From the NCBI RefSeq assembly GCF_000760695.4, contig NZ_JHEG04000001.1, positions 6,640,204-6,704,203 of the forward strand: 64,000 nt of DNA. The letters are read 5' to 3'. The notes below the pieces were generated by a model. The model was not told the DNA's origin and did no database searches. It worked only from the letters and a program-made list of their open reading frames with translations. Source of the stretch: Tolypothrix bouteillei VB521301 (GTDB lineage: Bacteria > Cyanobacteriota > Cyanobacteriia > Cyanobacteriales > Nostocaceae). Positions 9,125-18,543 of the stretch are shown here, in pieces. The first letter of the stretch is position 1. Each line of letters opens with the position of its first letter. A program made the translations under genes and the position numbers.

Positions 9125-10294
9125 CTAAAACTCTGTCCATCGGTCTTGTGGTAGAAAAGACCTCTCCATCGGGATTTGAGCAACGGGTTCTGTGAGAGTA
9201 AAGTCTCCTAATTCAATCCATTTTTTTAACTCTAGGGCAACTTGTCGGGAAAAAAATAAACTTGCTAGGGGTGCTACACGAACAGTTTTACCTTCAATGG
9301 TTATGCGTCCGGATTTAAGTTGAGCATAACTGACTAAACCAAAGGTGGGACGAACTCGTCGGGGAATGGAAAAATCTACTACTGGGGCTACTAAATCTTT
9401 GTCTTGGATGGCACATTTTGCCACTACTTCTTCATTTAATACGGGGAGTGGTATCCCCACTCCCAACATTAAAGATGGACCGTAGCTTTTGAAGTAACAA
9501 CCTCTCACCCAATGTCTATCCATTTGCTTGGCGTCACCAATTAAAGCTAAAGTTGCAGCCGGACCAATGGGTGTTCGATTTGGTAAGCGCTTTTGTAAGG
9601 GGAAATGCTGGGTTCCTTCCCAAGCAACGTAACCAATTCCACCTCCTAAAAAAATTCGCGTACCAATTCCAATAAGTTGTAAGTCTGGATCGTTGAGTAA
9701 AGGAGCAATAGCACCAGGGTTGGAGTAAACGGCATTGCTTAAACGTGGCTGTAGCGGACCAAGGTAAGTGTACAGCGGGCGATCGCCTCCATTCACCCCA
9801 ACTATAAAATTTTGATAGAGATTGCGAGGATTAAATAAATAAAATTGATTGATTGTTTCACGAGTAATCGTTGTTTCAAAGGTGGCTCTTGGATAACAAT
9901 CTGTGACCTGTCCTTGGGCTCTTACGTGTACGGGTTTGCCAGCTATCAAGTCTTCAATGACATGACCTCCCCCACGTTCCCGGACTTCTTCACCATCCGT
10001 CACTTCCACAGCACAGCTTGCACCTAAATATAAATCTACTGCTCCAAAACCAGAGTAGACAGGTACATTATCTAACCAGCAGCGACGAATTTTTATCGGT
10101 GGATCGGTGTGTCCGAGGTTAATAATTGCACCGCTCGATTCCATCGGCTCAAAAGTACCAGTTGCAATCACATCAACTTCTTTAGTAACTTTTGCTACAC
10201 CAATTTCTTGCACTCGGACTTTTAATTCCTCAGCGGTCAATACTACCGCCTGCTTGCGGTTGATTTTGTCATTGATTTCCGCAATTGTTCGCAT
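9125..10294 (-). CDS. DUF39 homocysteine-biosynthesis protein
   Basis: About 389 residues from the ATG at 10294 (MRTIAEINDKINR). Family features include GTFEPMESSGAIINLGHTDPP, RRCWLDNVPVYSGFGAVDLY, the conserved Cys in YLGASCAVEV, GIGTRIFLGGGIGYVAWEG and the Cys in GCYFKSYGPSLMLGVGIPLP. In Methanosarcina the DUF39 protein MA1821 is needed to make homocysteine from aspartate semialdehyde and sulfide; the bacterial protein is usually annotated by that link. The C-terminal CBS/ferredoxin extension of archaeal forms is absent. A TTG at 10333 would add 13 residues but is less likely. The cyanobacterial role is not proven. Confidence 0.82.
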   Translation of the reverse strand: MRTIAEINDKINRKQAVVLTAEELKVRVQEIGVAKVTKEVDVIATGTFEPMESSGAIINLGHTDPPIKIRRCWLDNVPVYSGFGAVDLYLGASCAVEVTDGEEVRERGGGHVIEDLIAGKPVHVRAQGQVTDCYPRATFETTITRETINQFYLFNPRNLYQNFIVGVNGGDRPLYTYLGPLQPRLSNAVYSNPGAIAPLLNDPDLQLIGIGTRIFLGGGIGYVAWEGTQHFPLQKRLPNRTPIGPAATLALIGDAKQMDRHWVRGCYFKSYGPSLMLGVGIPLPVLNEEVVAKCAIQDKDLVAPVVDFSIPRRVRPTFGLVSYAQLKSGRITIEGKTVRVAPLASLFFSRQVALELKKWIELGDFTLTEPVAQIPMERSFLPQDRWTEF

Positions 10295-10810
10295 ATAAAA
10301 AGATGTAATTCCGATGCTTTTCAATTTTCTCAATCATATCGATATCAGTGTCCCGTGACTAGCGCTTGGCTCTTGACGCTTGGTTGATTGGCAAGTCCCT
10401 TGCTTGTTTTTTATAAAAAATTTCCGCGATCGTCGTATTTCTCTATTACCTACGGAACTTTTATTTGATTTTTCAAATATACAGTAGGGGGCCAATGCCA
10501 CGAAAAATCTGAATTGGTGGGCATTACCCAACCTACCGAGCGACTTAGGAATCCTACGATTAAAGAAAATCAAGTAAAAAAATGATTAATTTTACTTAAG
10601 GTTTGTTTAAAGTAGATTGTTAACTCAATATTTATACTGATATGTTTAAGAGCAAAGTGAAAAATTAAAAAATTATCTCCCCGAATTCTTCAAGAAATTG
10701 GGGAGATGGATAGATTTTTAGCAAAAATTAGAGGCTAATTTATTAGTATTTTTTGATCTATTTAATGAATTTGTAAATTCTGAGATTGATTTCTAACAAC
10801 AAAAAGATTT
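10295..10810. other. Intergenic region with dispersed repeats
   Basis: Contains a GGTGGGCATTACCCAACCTA sequence of a type scattered through cyanobacterial genomes, a GACTAGCGCTTGGCTCTTGA stretch with short repeats, and an AT-rich promoter region for the protease gene. No gene supported. Confidence 0.5.
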
Positions 10811-11584
10811 ATGAATTTCAATTCTAGCTTGCCAGCAACACTTATTGGAATATCGATGGTTATTGTGCAGACACAAGTTGCTGCAGCGCCCTCTCCAATA
10901 GAAATTGATGAAATAGCACAAGCTATTACCGTACTGATTGATGCTGGAGAATTGGGTTCCGGTTCGGGGGTAATTATTAACAGACAAGGCAATGTTTACT
11001 CTGTTGTTACCACAGCTCATGTACTCGAACGTCCAAATCTTAAATATGAGATTGTGGCTCCCGATAATCAAAGGTATGTGCTTAATTACAAAACAGTTAA
11101 AAAGTTGCCTGCAGTAGATTTAGCAATTTTACAGTTTACTAGCACAAACAATTATAGAGTTGCAAAGTTGGGGAATTCGGATGGAATCCAACGAAATGCA
11201 AAGGTTTATGTTGCTGGATTTCCCGGACGTACAGCGACAATTCAACGTCCAATTTACAACTTTATTGCTGGTAAAGTCATTGCTAATGCTTTGCGATCGC
11301 AACCCGTATCTGATAGCGGCTATAATTTGGTTTACGATAACTCTACGCTACCTGGAATGAGTGGTGGTCCGGTATTGAATGACCAAGGTGAGGTCATTGG
11401 AATTCACGGCAGAGGAGAAATTTTTAACTATGAGACTCCGAAGATCAATCCTCAAGTCGCCTTCGTGTATACAGGTAGGAGTTTGGGTATTCCAATTAAA
11501 ACATTTTTGCAATTAACAGGTAGGGATGAAACAAGCGCAATCTTACCTTTTCCTGAAATTCCAATTGCGGGTTTTCCTAAGTGA
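10811..11584 (+). CDS. Secreted trypsin-like serine protease
   Basis: 257 residues with a signal peptide ending near AAAAPS (about residue 25). The catalytic triad of the chymotrypsin/trypsin fold is visible: His70 in VVTTAH, Asp103 in AVDLAIL, and Ser184 in GMSGGPV. There is no PDZ domain, so it is not a complete HtrA/Deg protease but a short, single-domain periplasmic or extracellular enzyme. Single-gene unit with AT-rich DNA on both sides. Substrate unknown. Confidence 0.88.
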   Translation: MNFNSSLPATLIGISMVIVQTQVAAAPSPIEIDEIAQAITVLIDAGELGSGSGVIINRQGNVYSVVTTAHVLERPNLKYEIVAPDNQRYVLNYKTVKKLPAVDLAILQFTSTNNYRVAKLGNSDGIQRNAKVYVAGFPGRTATIQRPIYNFIAGKVIANALRSQPVSDSGYNLVYDNSTLPGMSGGPVLNDQGEVIGIHGRGEIFNYETPKINPQVAFVYTGRSLGIPIKTFLQLTGRDETSAILPFPEIPIAGFPK

Positions 11585-12181
11585 TATCTTACACCAAGAC
11601 CCTGTAGATAAATTGCGCTATCTTCAATCTTGTATGTGTCGGAAAATCAGTTAAGTTCGTTGGTTTGAGGATATGATGTTATGTTGACTCATTTGAACTT
11701 TACAGAGTTCTCTTAACTTTTTATGTAAAATTTTGTATCAGTATTCAACATTTCTGATTTTATTTTGTCACTTTATAATATGCAATTATTTACAAAAATC
11801 TCACTAGTCTGTCACATTTTATATCTAATCTAAAATTAGTAAATCAACCAGTCTTTGGGACTAGAGCTTTTATCTCATACCTACAGCAAATTGCAACAAG
11901 TATGAGGTACAGATTGTTGTAAGGGCGTAAGGCATTGCGCCTCTACCGATGTACTTCATGTACCGGAAAAATGCTGCATATGGTATGAGATTTTTGTTTT
12001 TAGCTTTTTTGTGATGATTTATAAAATTACCTTTTTTAAAGAGCAATTATTCCTGCCATCGCTAGCGCAAAATATGAATGATAATGGGCATCCGCGTTAT
12101 GCACCTAGAAAACGACATTTTGTCAAAAGACCAGTGAAGCAAATAATTTCAGTCTGATTTTGTAGAAGCGAAAACGAAAAC
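11585..12181. other. Intergenic region, mostly AT-rich
   Basis: Holds a GGGCGTAAGGCATTGCGCC stem (11922-11942) of a common cyanobacterial repeat type and a 27-codon basic mini frame near 12074 that lacks support. Otherwise nothing recognised. Confidence 0.45.
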
Positions 12182-12213
12182 GGGAGAAATCACTACTACG
12201 AGTAATTTCTCCC
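12182..12213 (-). terminator. Rho-independent terminator of the 67-residue gene
   Basis: Perfect 9-bp stem GGGAGAAAT/ATTTCTCCC with a 14-nt loop. On the minus strand it is followed by GTTTTCGTTTTC. Confidence 0.7.
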
Positions 12214-12243
12214 TAATGATTTTACAGTATTCCGGTCACCGGA

Positions 12244-12447
12244 TTATGCAAGTTGTACTTCAATGCCCAGTGAAGTGATTAGAGCCGCATAGGCTTCTTG
12301 CTTAGTTAACTCCTTGCCAAACTGACCATTTTTAAAATCCCTCCAATACCAAAAAGATCCTACTAGACTAACTATTCCTGCATAATCTTGATTGTTATTA
12401 TCGTAAATTGAAGTTTTTGTCGGTGTATCGGTTGCTGAATACCTCAT
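12244..12447 (-). CDS. Small hypothetical protein
   Basis: 67 residues. The N-terminus is Thr/Asn-rich and polar (TDTPTKTSIYDNNNQDYAG); the C-terminus WRDFKNGQFGKELTKQEAYA looks like a folded amphipathic helix. It has an ATG start, only a weak GGA ribosome-binding hint, and its own strong terminator 30 bases past the stop, which is the best argument that it is real. No family recognised. Confidence 0.5.
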   Translation of the reverse strand: MRYSATDTPTKTSIYDNNNQDYAGIVSLVGSFWYWRDFKNGQFGKELTKQEAYAALITSLGIEVQLA

Positions 12448-12816
12448 AACTGTAATCGTTCCTATGATTCGAGAAAAAATGTCTCCGTGTAATATTGTAA
12501 AAACGATTATAAAAATTTGATGAAATAAAATACCTAATTATTTCCGTGATAGTACTATAATACAGCGTTCTTTTCTCACAGATTTTTCTTATAAAAGAAA
12601 ATGCGATCGCCTATCATTCCAGCTACTACACTGCGATCGATCTCTTATAGCTCAATCAAGCATCCAGGATGGTGGCTCAATTTACGTCAGTTTCAAGGTA
12701 GTTCAGGTACTATGCCTTTTCTTTCTTCTTCAGCAAGCTCTAAGTTAGCGATGCACGGATGCTTGAGAAGTTGCCAATTTCTTTTGGTTGTTCGGGGAAT
12801 GAGGTATAAACAACTT
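12448..12816. other. Intergenic region with a possible eroded coding remnant
   Basis: On the minus strand, 12693-12826 reads as a coding-like tail (QLLKHPCIANLELAEEERKG, ending VPELP) but no start or upstream part exists, because the CHAT-EAL gene occupies the upstream bases. No other gene seen. Confidence 0.3.
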
Positions 12817-14835
12817 CTATGACGGCTCCAATTTATACTTTGGTCCCCACCTCAATGACTCAAATATTTTTTCACACTGTTCTTTATCCAATCTTCGCTT
12901 GATTTCAGGAGTAGCGATACCAAAATTATGACCTTGTATATATTCAACTCCAAGCTCGACTACTAACTCTCTTAATGAGAAATGACTAAATTCATCAAAT
13001 CCTTCAATAATTGAAAAACAGGGAAAGTCATATTTCAAATCAATCAGATACTCTATGACGCTTCTTCCCAATTTTTTATCAAAATTCAGAATACTCCTAT
13101 CAACTTTTACATATGTTGGATCGACCTCTTCTAATCTTGAAATAGAAGCATTTCCAACTCCAAAATCATCAACAGCAAACTTGACGTCATAGTTCTTTCT
13201 GTACTTTCTAGCTATACTTTTAAAGCTTCCCAAACCCTTTCCTTCATCATTAACAATTGATGGGAGGAGAGTTTTTTCAGAAATTTCAAGCACAAGTTTC
13301 TTTCCTGATATTAGCTTCTGTTCTGCAATCAGCTTTGCCAATAGCTTTTCATATGAAGTACGAACAATACTTGAAGGATAAACATTAACCGAAAGCATTT
13401 TTTTCTCATCATATCTCCCTGTTTGTGCTTTTTCAGTAGCTTGCTTGTAAGCCTTGATCGCAGTTTCTAAAATATAAAGATCTAGTTCTGTTTGGAAACG
13501 AACTCCCCACATTTCAGCTACTTCAAATAAGTCAGATGGAGCACGACCAGTTTTTGGATCGCGAGCTAATGCTTCCCAACCTGCAATTGTTATATTTTCC
13601 TCATGTTTATCAAAAAATATTATTGGTTCAAAAAAAATTTGAATATTCTTCAAAGATTTACGAAAACCATTAAATCTATCCTCATAAGATCGATCGCTTA
13701 CAAAACCGTACTGACGCTTGACCGAATCGTATATTCTATATTTAATATCTTCCTTTATGCTAAGTGGGTTAAAGGTTTGTTCCGGTTCATATAAATTACC
13801 AATTATAATGCTAATAATATCTTCCAATTTATCTAATTGGCTGGAAGCACCAAAAAGGATAACTACATATTTTAGCCTTTGATTGGGAATAGCAATTAAA
13901 TAACCTTCTTCAGGAAAATCAAAGTCTTTGTCTATATAAAGTTTGTAAGCTCTATCCGATTGGAAAATTTTTAAGTATTTATTTTTTAAAAAAGAGTTAA
14001 TTAGGTTTGCATTAATTTGAATTGATAAATTGCTTGCTCTACTTTCCTGAAGAACTACGTCATTTTCGTAGCTATATATGTAAACCAATTCTGCTTTAAA
14101 AAAATCTTTGATAGCATTTGTCATCCACAACTCAGGTAAAGATGTTGGATCTATTTTTTCTATAAAATCTTCTAGTAAAATATCGTATTTTTCAAAAATA
14201 CTAGGTAAGGCTTTAAAAGAGTTTTCCCGATCTACTAAACTTCCATTATTCTTGTCATTATTAAAAATAAAATAATTATTTTTAATCTTTAGAGTAGGTA
14301 CTAAATTTTCTGGAGATCCAACAAGTTGCATGGCAACACATCCAAGCTTGTATGCAAGTTCATATGTTTGCCCTGAACCAAGTGCATCATAAAAGCTAAC
14401 GGCAAACTCAATTGCATCTCTATCTTTGATTTCTTGCTCCATACCAATTACACGATCGATATATTGACTAATAGCTTCAAACTGGAATTTTGAGTAACAC
14501 GCATTTAGGAAGACACACTCTACTTGATGAGTAAAGGACTTAAAGAGATTGGCAAGACCTTCTGTATTAACTAGTTGTATGTTTCCTTGATTATCCTCTA
14601 AAGCAATTCCTTCCTCTGCATTTCCATGTCCGCAGAAATGAACAATGTTTGGTTGTAATTCAGTCATCGATCTGACTAAATCTCTTGGACGTACAGCCCA
14701 TCGTGTTTGTAATACAAACTGACTTCGGTTTTCAGATCTCTTCAAAGCTTCTTCAATATCTCGAACTTCTTCTGCTAATCGTAATTGTGTGGTATTACGT
14801 GGGTTTGCAGCTAAGACTAAAATTGTTTTTGTCAA
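12817..14835 (-). CDS. CHAT protease-like domain, GAF-like middle, EAL phosphodiesterase fusion
   Basis: 672 residues. TTG start at 14835, supported by GGAG 7 bases upstream. Residues 1-190 are a caspase-like CHAT domain with the catalytic pair His70 (IVHFCGHG) and Cys113 (VFLNACYS). Residues about 205-350 look like a diverged GAF domain. Residues about 395-655 are an EAL domain with every catalytic element present: EAL 421-423, Asn484, Glu517, DDFG 556-559, Lys577, Glu611 and Gln634. It should therefore hydrolyse cyclic di-GMP. The combination suggests a protease or death-type effector coupled to c-di-GMP, or a phosphodiesterase tethered by an inactive CHAT fold. It stands alone, with AT-rich codon use compared with its neighbours. 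No partner gene is adjacent. Confidence 0.85.
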   Translation of the reverse strand: MTKTILVLAANPRNTTQLRLAEEVRDIEEALKRSENRSQFVLQTRWAVRPRDLVRSMTELQPNIVHFCGHGNAEEGIALEDNQGNIQLVNTEGLANLFKSFTHQVECVFLNACYSKFQFEAISQYIDRVIGMEQEIKDRDAIEFAVSFYDALGSGQTYELAYKLGCVAMQLVGSPENLVPTLKIKNNYFIFNNDKNNGSLVDRENSFKALPSIFEKYDILLEDFIEKIDPTSLPELWMTNAIKDFFKAELVYIYSYENDVVLQESRASNLSIQINANLINSFLKNKYLKIFQSDRAYKLYIDKDFDFPEEGYLIAIPNQRLKYVVILFGASSQLDKLEDIISIIIGNLYEPEQTFNPLSIKEDIKYRIYDSVKRQYGFVSDRSYEDRFNGFRKSLKNIQIFFEPIIFFDKHEENITIAGWEALARDPKTGRAPSDLFEVAEMWGVRFQTELDLYILETAIKAYKQATEKAQTGRYDEKKMLSVNVYPSSIVRTSYEKLLAKLIAEQKLISGKKLVLEISEKTLLPSIVNDEGKGLGSFKSIARKYRKNYDVKFAVDDFGVGNASISRLEEVDPTYVKVDRSILNFDKKLGRSVIEYLIDLKYDFPCFSIIEGFDEFSHFSLRELVVELGVEYIQGHNFGIATPEIKRRLDKEQCEKIFESLRWGPKYKLEPS

Positions 14836-15432
14836 CTTTTCACTCCAGTTCTAGAAGAGCGCGGTTATGTTTTACAGTGAAATTGTAAAGTACGTCTAGT
14901 TTCAAGCAAAGTGATTGATATCACACGTTTAACTTAACTTAAACAGAACGCGCTGTTGAAGATGCTGGCAAAGAAAAGATGTTGAGCAATATTTATTAAT
15001 GTAAATTTTTAAAAATTTTATACTACAAATACACAAAAATTTTGGTGATTCAAAATTCCCATTTTTACAATCCACCTTGGTTTTGAACCCTAAGTTCTCG
15101 AAAGATGATTCAGAACACGATCTTCGATGACTCCTAAGATGCACATTTTATAACCCTCATATAGCAAGGCTTTCAGAAAATGAAAAAAATGTGCGTCTTT
15201 CATATATTACTAGCGGCGATTTTCACGGCTAGTCGGAGGCTCAGATCTTGTACCAAAGTATTAATACTGATTTTTCTAGTTTTAATAAACATATATTTTT
15301 ATCAAAAAAACGAAAAATCAGAGTTTATAGCCTACGTAGATCTCTATTTATTTGTATATTTTCACCTTTATATGGTGTAGGTGCAAGATGTCAGATGAGA
15401 ACTTATGGAATTGCGATCGCATTCTATAAGTA
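14836..15432. other. Intergenic region, no gene supported
   Basis: AT-rich stretch upstream of the CHAT-EAL gene. Two short frames here (15180-15380 plus, 14929-15144 minus) have compositions expected from random AT-rich DNA. It presumably holds the CHAT-EAL promoter. Confidence 0.5.
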
Positions 15433-16014
15433 TCAGACTTTAGGATAGAGCCACCTTTGAAATACTTGTGTCAGACGGGGCATTACCAGATAGGTGAGCA
15501 GTGCTACAACCAGTCCGGTTGTGAAGAGTTGATTGAGCAATACGGGCAAACCGGACAAAAGTGGAGCCAACAATCGGCTGACAATCCCCAGAGTAACAAA
15601 TACTCCCAACCAAGTAATCAGTGCCATTTTGTAACGAGGAGGTGGAGCCTGGAGTGGCTTTTCAGATAGCGTGAACCAAGTTTCCAATCCAGTCAGGGTT
15701 TGCACGTTCTCTGGTTTCTCAATCAATGGCTGCAACCGCTCAATCCAGTCACGCCGCACGTCAGATGTCATCCATTTTTTGAGATTAATGTAGCGATCGA
15801 ACCGCAGAATGACAACGTATTCTGGATGACTGCGTTCGCGAGGTCGAATAATGCTTACACCCATGTATCCATCAAACTGCTTGGCAGCGGGAATAATGCC
15901 GTGCAGCCATTCCTCATACCCCTGCTCTCGCCCCGGACGAATTACATGGGAGATAATGGCAGTGACTTGATGATTTTCCTCATCTGTACCGATTGCGATA
16001 GGCTCGTCTAACAT
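15433..16014 (-). CDS. Antibiotic-biosynthesis-monooxygenase-like membrane protein
   Basis: About 193 residues from ATG 16014 (MLDEPIAIG). The N-terminal 105 residues are a ferredoxin-like ABM domain (TAIISHVIRPGREQGYEEWL, GYMGVSIIRP, YVVILRFD). Two transmembrane segments follow at about 130-150 and 160-180, then a basic tail. Proteins of this architecture are usually annotated antibiotic biosynthesis monooxygenase, but the anchored version has no known substrate. It lies 99 bases after the DUF3611 gene on the same strand, so co-transcription is likely. A longer frame to 16089 is possible but has a Cys/Ser-rich, unlikely start. Confidence 0.75.
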   Translation of the reverse strand: MLDEPIAIGTDEENHQVTAIISHVIRPGREQGYEEWLHGIIPAAKQFDGYMGVSIIRPRERSHPEYVVILRFDRYINLKKWMTSDVRRDWIERLQPLIEKPENVQTLTGLETWFTLSEKPLQAPPPRYKMALITWLGVFVTLGIVSRLLAPLLSGLPVLLNQLFTTGLVVALLTYLVMPRLTQVFQRWLYPKV

Positions 16015-16113
16015 CACATTTAACTCGCTCTGGTGACTGTGCTGCCAGCAGTTTATCAACGAGCAAGTATTCAAAACAAGCGATCGCAAAGTCTTTGCCT
16101 TGGGACGAGCAAC

Positions 16114-16686
16114 CTATCGATCTAACCACTGAAGCAGCCCAAGTGAAGTAGCGCTTCCTACAAGGTGAGCGCCAATCAAATTGACGTTTGCCAAAACTAC
16201 AAACAGATCTAGCGAACGAATAAGATTTTCAGGTCTATAAACTGCCACTCCTTGAGGCAGAGCGAGAGCTTTCGATAGCACGGCAACAACGGTCACTTCA
16301 GATGCTAAAAAAGCTAATAATAAGCCTATCAAACTGACGATTAATCCAATGCGTAATACTTGAATTACGTCCTCTTTCCTTGGATGTAGTTCGCGATTTG
16401 GGGACTGTAAAAGTTTGTCTAAACGTCTGTAGCGATTCACCCAATAGAGCCTGAAACACAGCACTAAAATTCCAAGAATACCAAAAACAACTCCAAATCC
16501 CATCCCCGAATTTGTAGTTGTTTGGACAATGGAACTGCGGCTAAATATTGCTAAGAACAAAGCCAAGCTAGAAACAGCACCTAGTGCTAACTGTATCCAG
16601 AAACTAATCGGTCTTACTACATGAAAAGTAGCTGCAAATTTTTGCTTTGTTGGTACAGGTAGATATGAATTTAAGTCATGTGACAT
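16114..16686 (-). CDS. DUF3611 family membrane protein
   Basis: 190 residues, four hydrophobic segments (about 30-50, 63-80, 110-130, 160-180). The FHVVRPISFWIQLALG start and the RYWVNRYRRLDK-like loop (YWVNRYRRLDKLL here) match the cyanobacterial/plastid DUF3611 family. A strong AAGGAGAAGGA precedes the ATG. Function is not known; chloroplast relatives suggest a thylakoid or envelope role. Probably co-transcribed with the monooxygenase-like gene that follows. Confidence 0.8.
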   Translation of the reverse strand: MSHDLNSYLPVPTKQKFAATFHVVRPISFWIQLALGAVSSLALFLAIFSRSSIVQTTTNSGMGFGVVFGILGILVLCFRLYWVNRYRRLDKLLQSPNRELHPRKEDVIQVLRIGLIVSLIGLLLAFLASEVTVVAVLSKALALPQGVAVYRPENLIRSLDLFVVLANVNLIGAHLVGSATSLGLLQWLDR

Positions 16687-17093
16687 ATTCCTTCTCCTTA
16701 AGCACGAGCGACTATATTTTTATTTTTAATAAGTGAGAAGTGCTAGATATAGATGTTTGACTTGCTCGGTTAAATTAATTGATTGGAGGATGTTTTAAAA
16801 TTTCTCTAAAATTAAGTACATCCCGTGCTACTCCAATAATAAGCTATCAAATATTAACGTAAGTTAAGTCAGTCTCTAGAAAGATGTAGAGAGCAGACAT
16901 TTCTTGATTCTAGGTAGTAAGTAATTTAGACTTAAGATTGAAGACAATTAATTTTAAAAACTGTGTCACATTATTGTTAATTTTTTTTTAATTGAATGCA
17001 TACAGACCTTTGCATCTAAAGAAGTTACACTTCAGACAACCCTACTTGATGCCTTGAGTGTGCGGTAGATCGGGATTTCACCAAGTTAACCTG
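16687..17093. other. Intergenic region, nothing recognised
   Basis: AT-rich DNA upstream of DUF3611 and downstream of the Uma2 gene. It contains an AT-rich stretch with nine T in a row near 16981 but no clear terminator stem. Confidence 0.45.
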
Positions 17094-17732
17094 CTATATT
17101 AAGTTGCTGAAGCGTTGTTTAAGATCGCGGATAGCAGCACTTGTGTTGCGATCGTAAGCAATTTGAACGCATCGGGCGATAGCACTTAACAAATCAAAGT
17201 CTGGAAAATAGCGGCTCTGGGTTTGGAGGTGGTAATGTGCTTCTTGTAACTGGTAAATCAACGGCTGTTGATTTTTAAACAGCCAAACTTCAGGAACGCG
17301 ATAAGGAAGATAATCGCATACATCTGAATAACTGGTAACATCAATTTCGATGACTAAATCGGGAGGCGGATCTTGTTGCCAATCGATGCGTTTTTTCCCA
17401 GAGATCGCTTGCCAGTTGTTGATGTAGAAACAATAATCTGGCTCAATCCCACTCTCTTCCGGCAAAGTCATAGTCACAGGTGTAAACGCATCATATTCCC
17501 GCCCATCGCGATCCAGTAGTGCTTTCACAATGTCCGCGATTAAATTAGCATCGCGTCCGTGTACTGGTAAGGGCGACATCAGCAAGACTTCTCCATTGCG
17601 ATACTTGAGGCGTGGGAGCGAACTATCTCCCCTCCGGTCACACAAACTCTGATACTCTTGCCAGGTAGCAGGTAAGCGCACTACCGACCCCGGTGGTAAT
17701 TGGATTTTTTCCGGTGAGATGAGGGCAAACAT
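17094..17732 (-). CDS. Uma2 family (DUF820) nuclease-like protein
   Basis: 212 residues with the PD-(D/E)XK-type core of the family: EPDYCFYINNW, then PPPDLVIEIDVTS, and the C-terminal YRVPEVWLF. The first Asp (D in EPDYCF) and the E-x-D pair are kept, although the usual Lys of E-x-K is replaced, as is frequent in Uma2. These genes are highly multiplied in cyanobacteria and their function is unproven. This is one of three in the window. Confidence 0.85.
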   Translation of the reverse strand: MFALISPEKIQLPPGSVVRLPATWQEYQSLCDRRGDSSLPRLKYRNGEVLLMSPLPVHGRDANLIADIVKALLDRDGREYDAFTPVTMTLPEESGIEPDYCFYINNWQAISGKKRIDWQQDPPPDLVIEIDVTSYSDVCDYLPYRVPEVWLFKNQQPLIYQLQEAHYHLQTQSRYFPDFDLLSAIARCVQIAYDRNTSAAIRDLKQRFSNLI

Positions 17733-17874
17733 TGTTTGGGATCTCTTTTACGGTGGCATACTGCTAATGATAACGGACAAATTCAGGCGGCTCAATTGAA
17801 TGAGAAGCGATCGCATCCTGTTAAGAACAAGGCAGTTTTTTCATCATTGAACTGGTCACAGTCATCGTTCACTG

Positions 17875-18543
17875 TTAAGTTCGCAAACGATAACCAATCC
17901 CCCTAACGGTCTCAATCCGATCGCTTCCCAATTTCTTCCGCAAGTGACCTATATAAACATCAACAATATTTGACCCCGGATCGTAGTCATAACCCCAAAT
18001 GCGGTTAAGTAATTGTTCTCGACTCATAACCTGCATCGGATGACGTAGAAAAACTTCTGCCAATATAAATTCACGAGTGGAAAGTTCTACCAACCTATCT
18101 TCCACCCAAACCTCTCGTGCAATCAAATCTAAAGCAATATTGCCAACTCTCAGAATAGTTTCTTCCTTTGCTCTGGGGACATGACGGTTGCGTAATTGAA
18201 CTCGGATGCGTGCTAGCAGTTCTTCAAACCGAAATGGTTTGGTGATGTAATCATCAGCACCTCCCTCCAATCCTGCAACTGTATCATCCACACCATCACG
18301 GGCAGTCAGTACAATGATGGGGAAGGTTTCTCCTCTTCCCCGCAACTCTTGCAGTACATCCAAGCCATCTTTATCTGGCAAACCTAAATCGAGAATCAAC
18401 AAATCAAAATTATTACTATCCGCCATGTTCAACGCATCTCTAGCCTTGGTGGCGACTGTGGTTGTGAACCCGTGTGCTTGTAACCCTGTTTCCAGGAAGG
18501 CTGTGATGCGAAGATTGTCTTCGGCGATAAGAATCCGATTCAT
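17875..18543 (-). CDS. OmpR/PhoB-type response regulator
   Basis: 222 residues. Receiver domain with acidic pocket AEDN (residues 7-10), phosphoacceptor Asp52 (LLILDLGLPD), the conserved Thr in IVLTARD and Lys in ITKPF. The C-terminal winged helix (REFILAEVFLRHP, NIVDVYIGHLRKKLG, ETVRGIGYRLRT) binds DNA. It follows the histidine kinase gene and its ATG lies about 100 bases inside that gene's 3' end. Partner of that kinase. The stimulus is unknown. Confidence 0.9.
   Translation of the reverse strand: MNRILIAEDNLRITAFLETGLQAHGFTTTVATKARDALNMADSNNFDLLILDLGLPDKDGLDVLQELRGRGETFPIIVLTARDGVDDTVAGLEGGADDYITKPFRFEELLARIRVQLRNRHVPRAKEETILRVGNIALDLIAREVWVEDRLVELSTREFILAEVFLRHPMQVMSREQLLNRIWGYDYDPGSNIVDVYIGHLRKKLGSDRIETVRGIGYRLRT

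Noticed and set aside
10334..10573. A 79-codon minus-strand frame
   Set aside because: It contains translated dispersed repeat (GNAHQFRFF from a GGGCATTACCCAACC-type sequence) and lacks a ribosome-binding site.
12693..12826. Minus-strand tail reading NWQLLKHPCIANLELAEEER before a stop
   Set aside because: Coding-like but without a start or family, and overlapping the end of the CHAT-EAL gene. Not enough to call a gene.
14929..15380. Two short frames upstream of the CHAT-EAL gene
   Set aside because: Composition (Phe, Tyr, Ile, Lys, Cys, Ser) is that of translated AT-rich spacer; no start signal.
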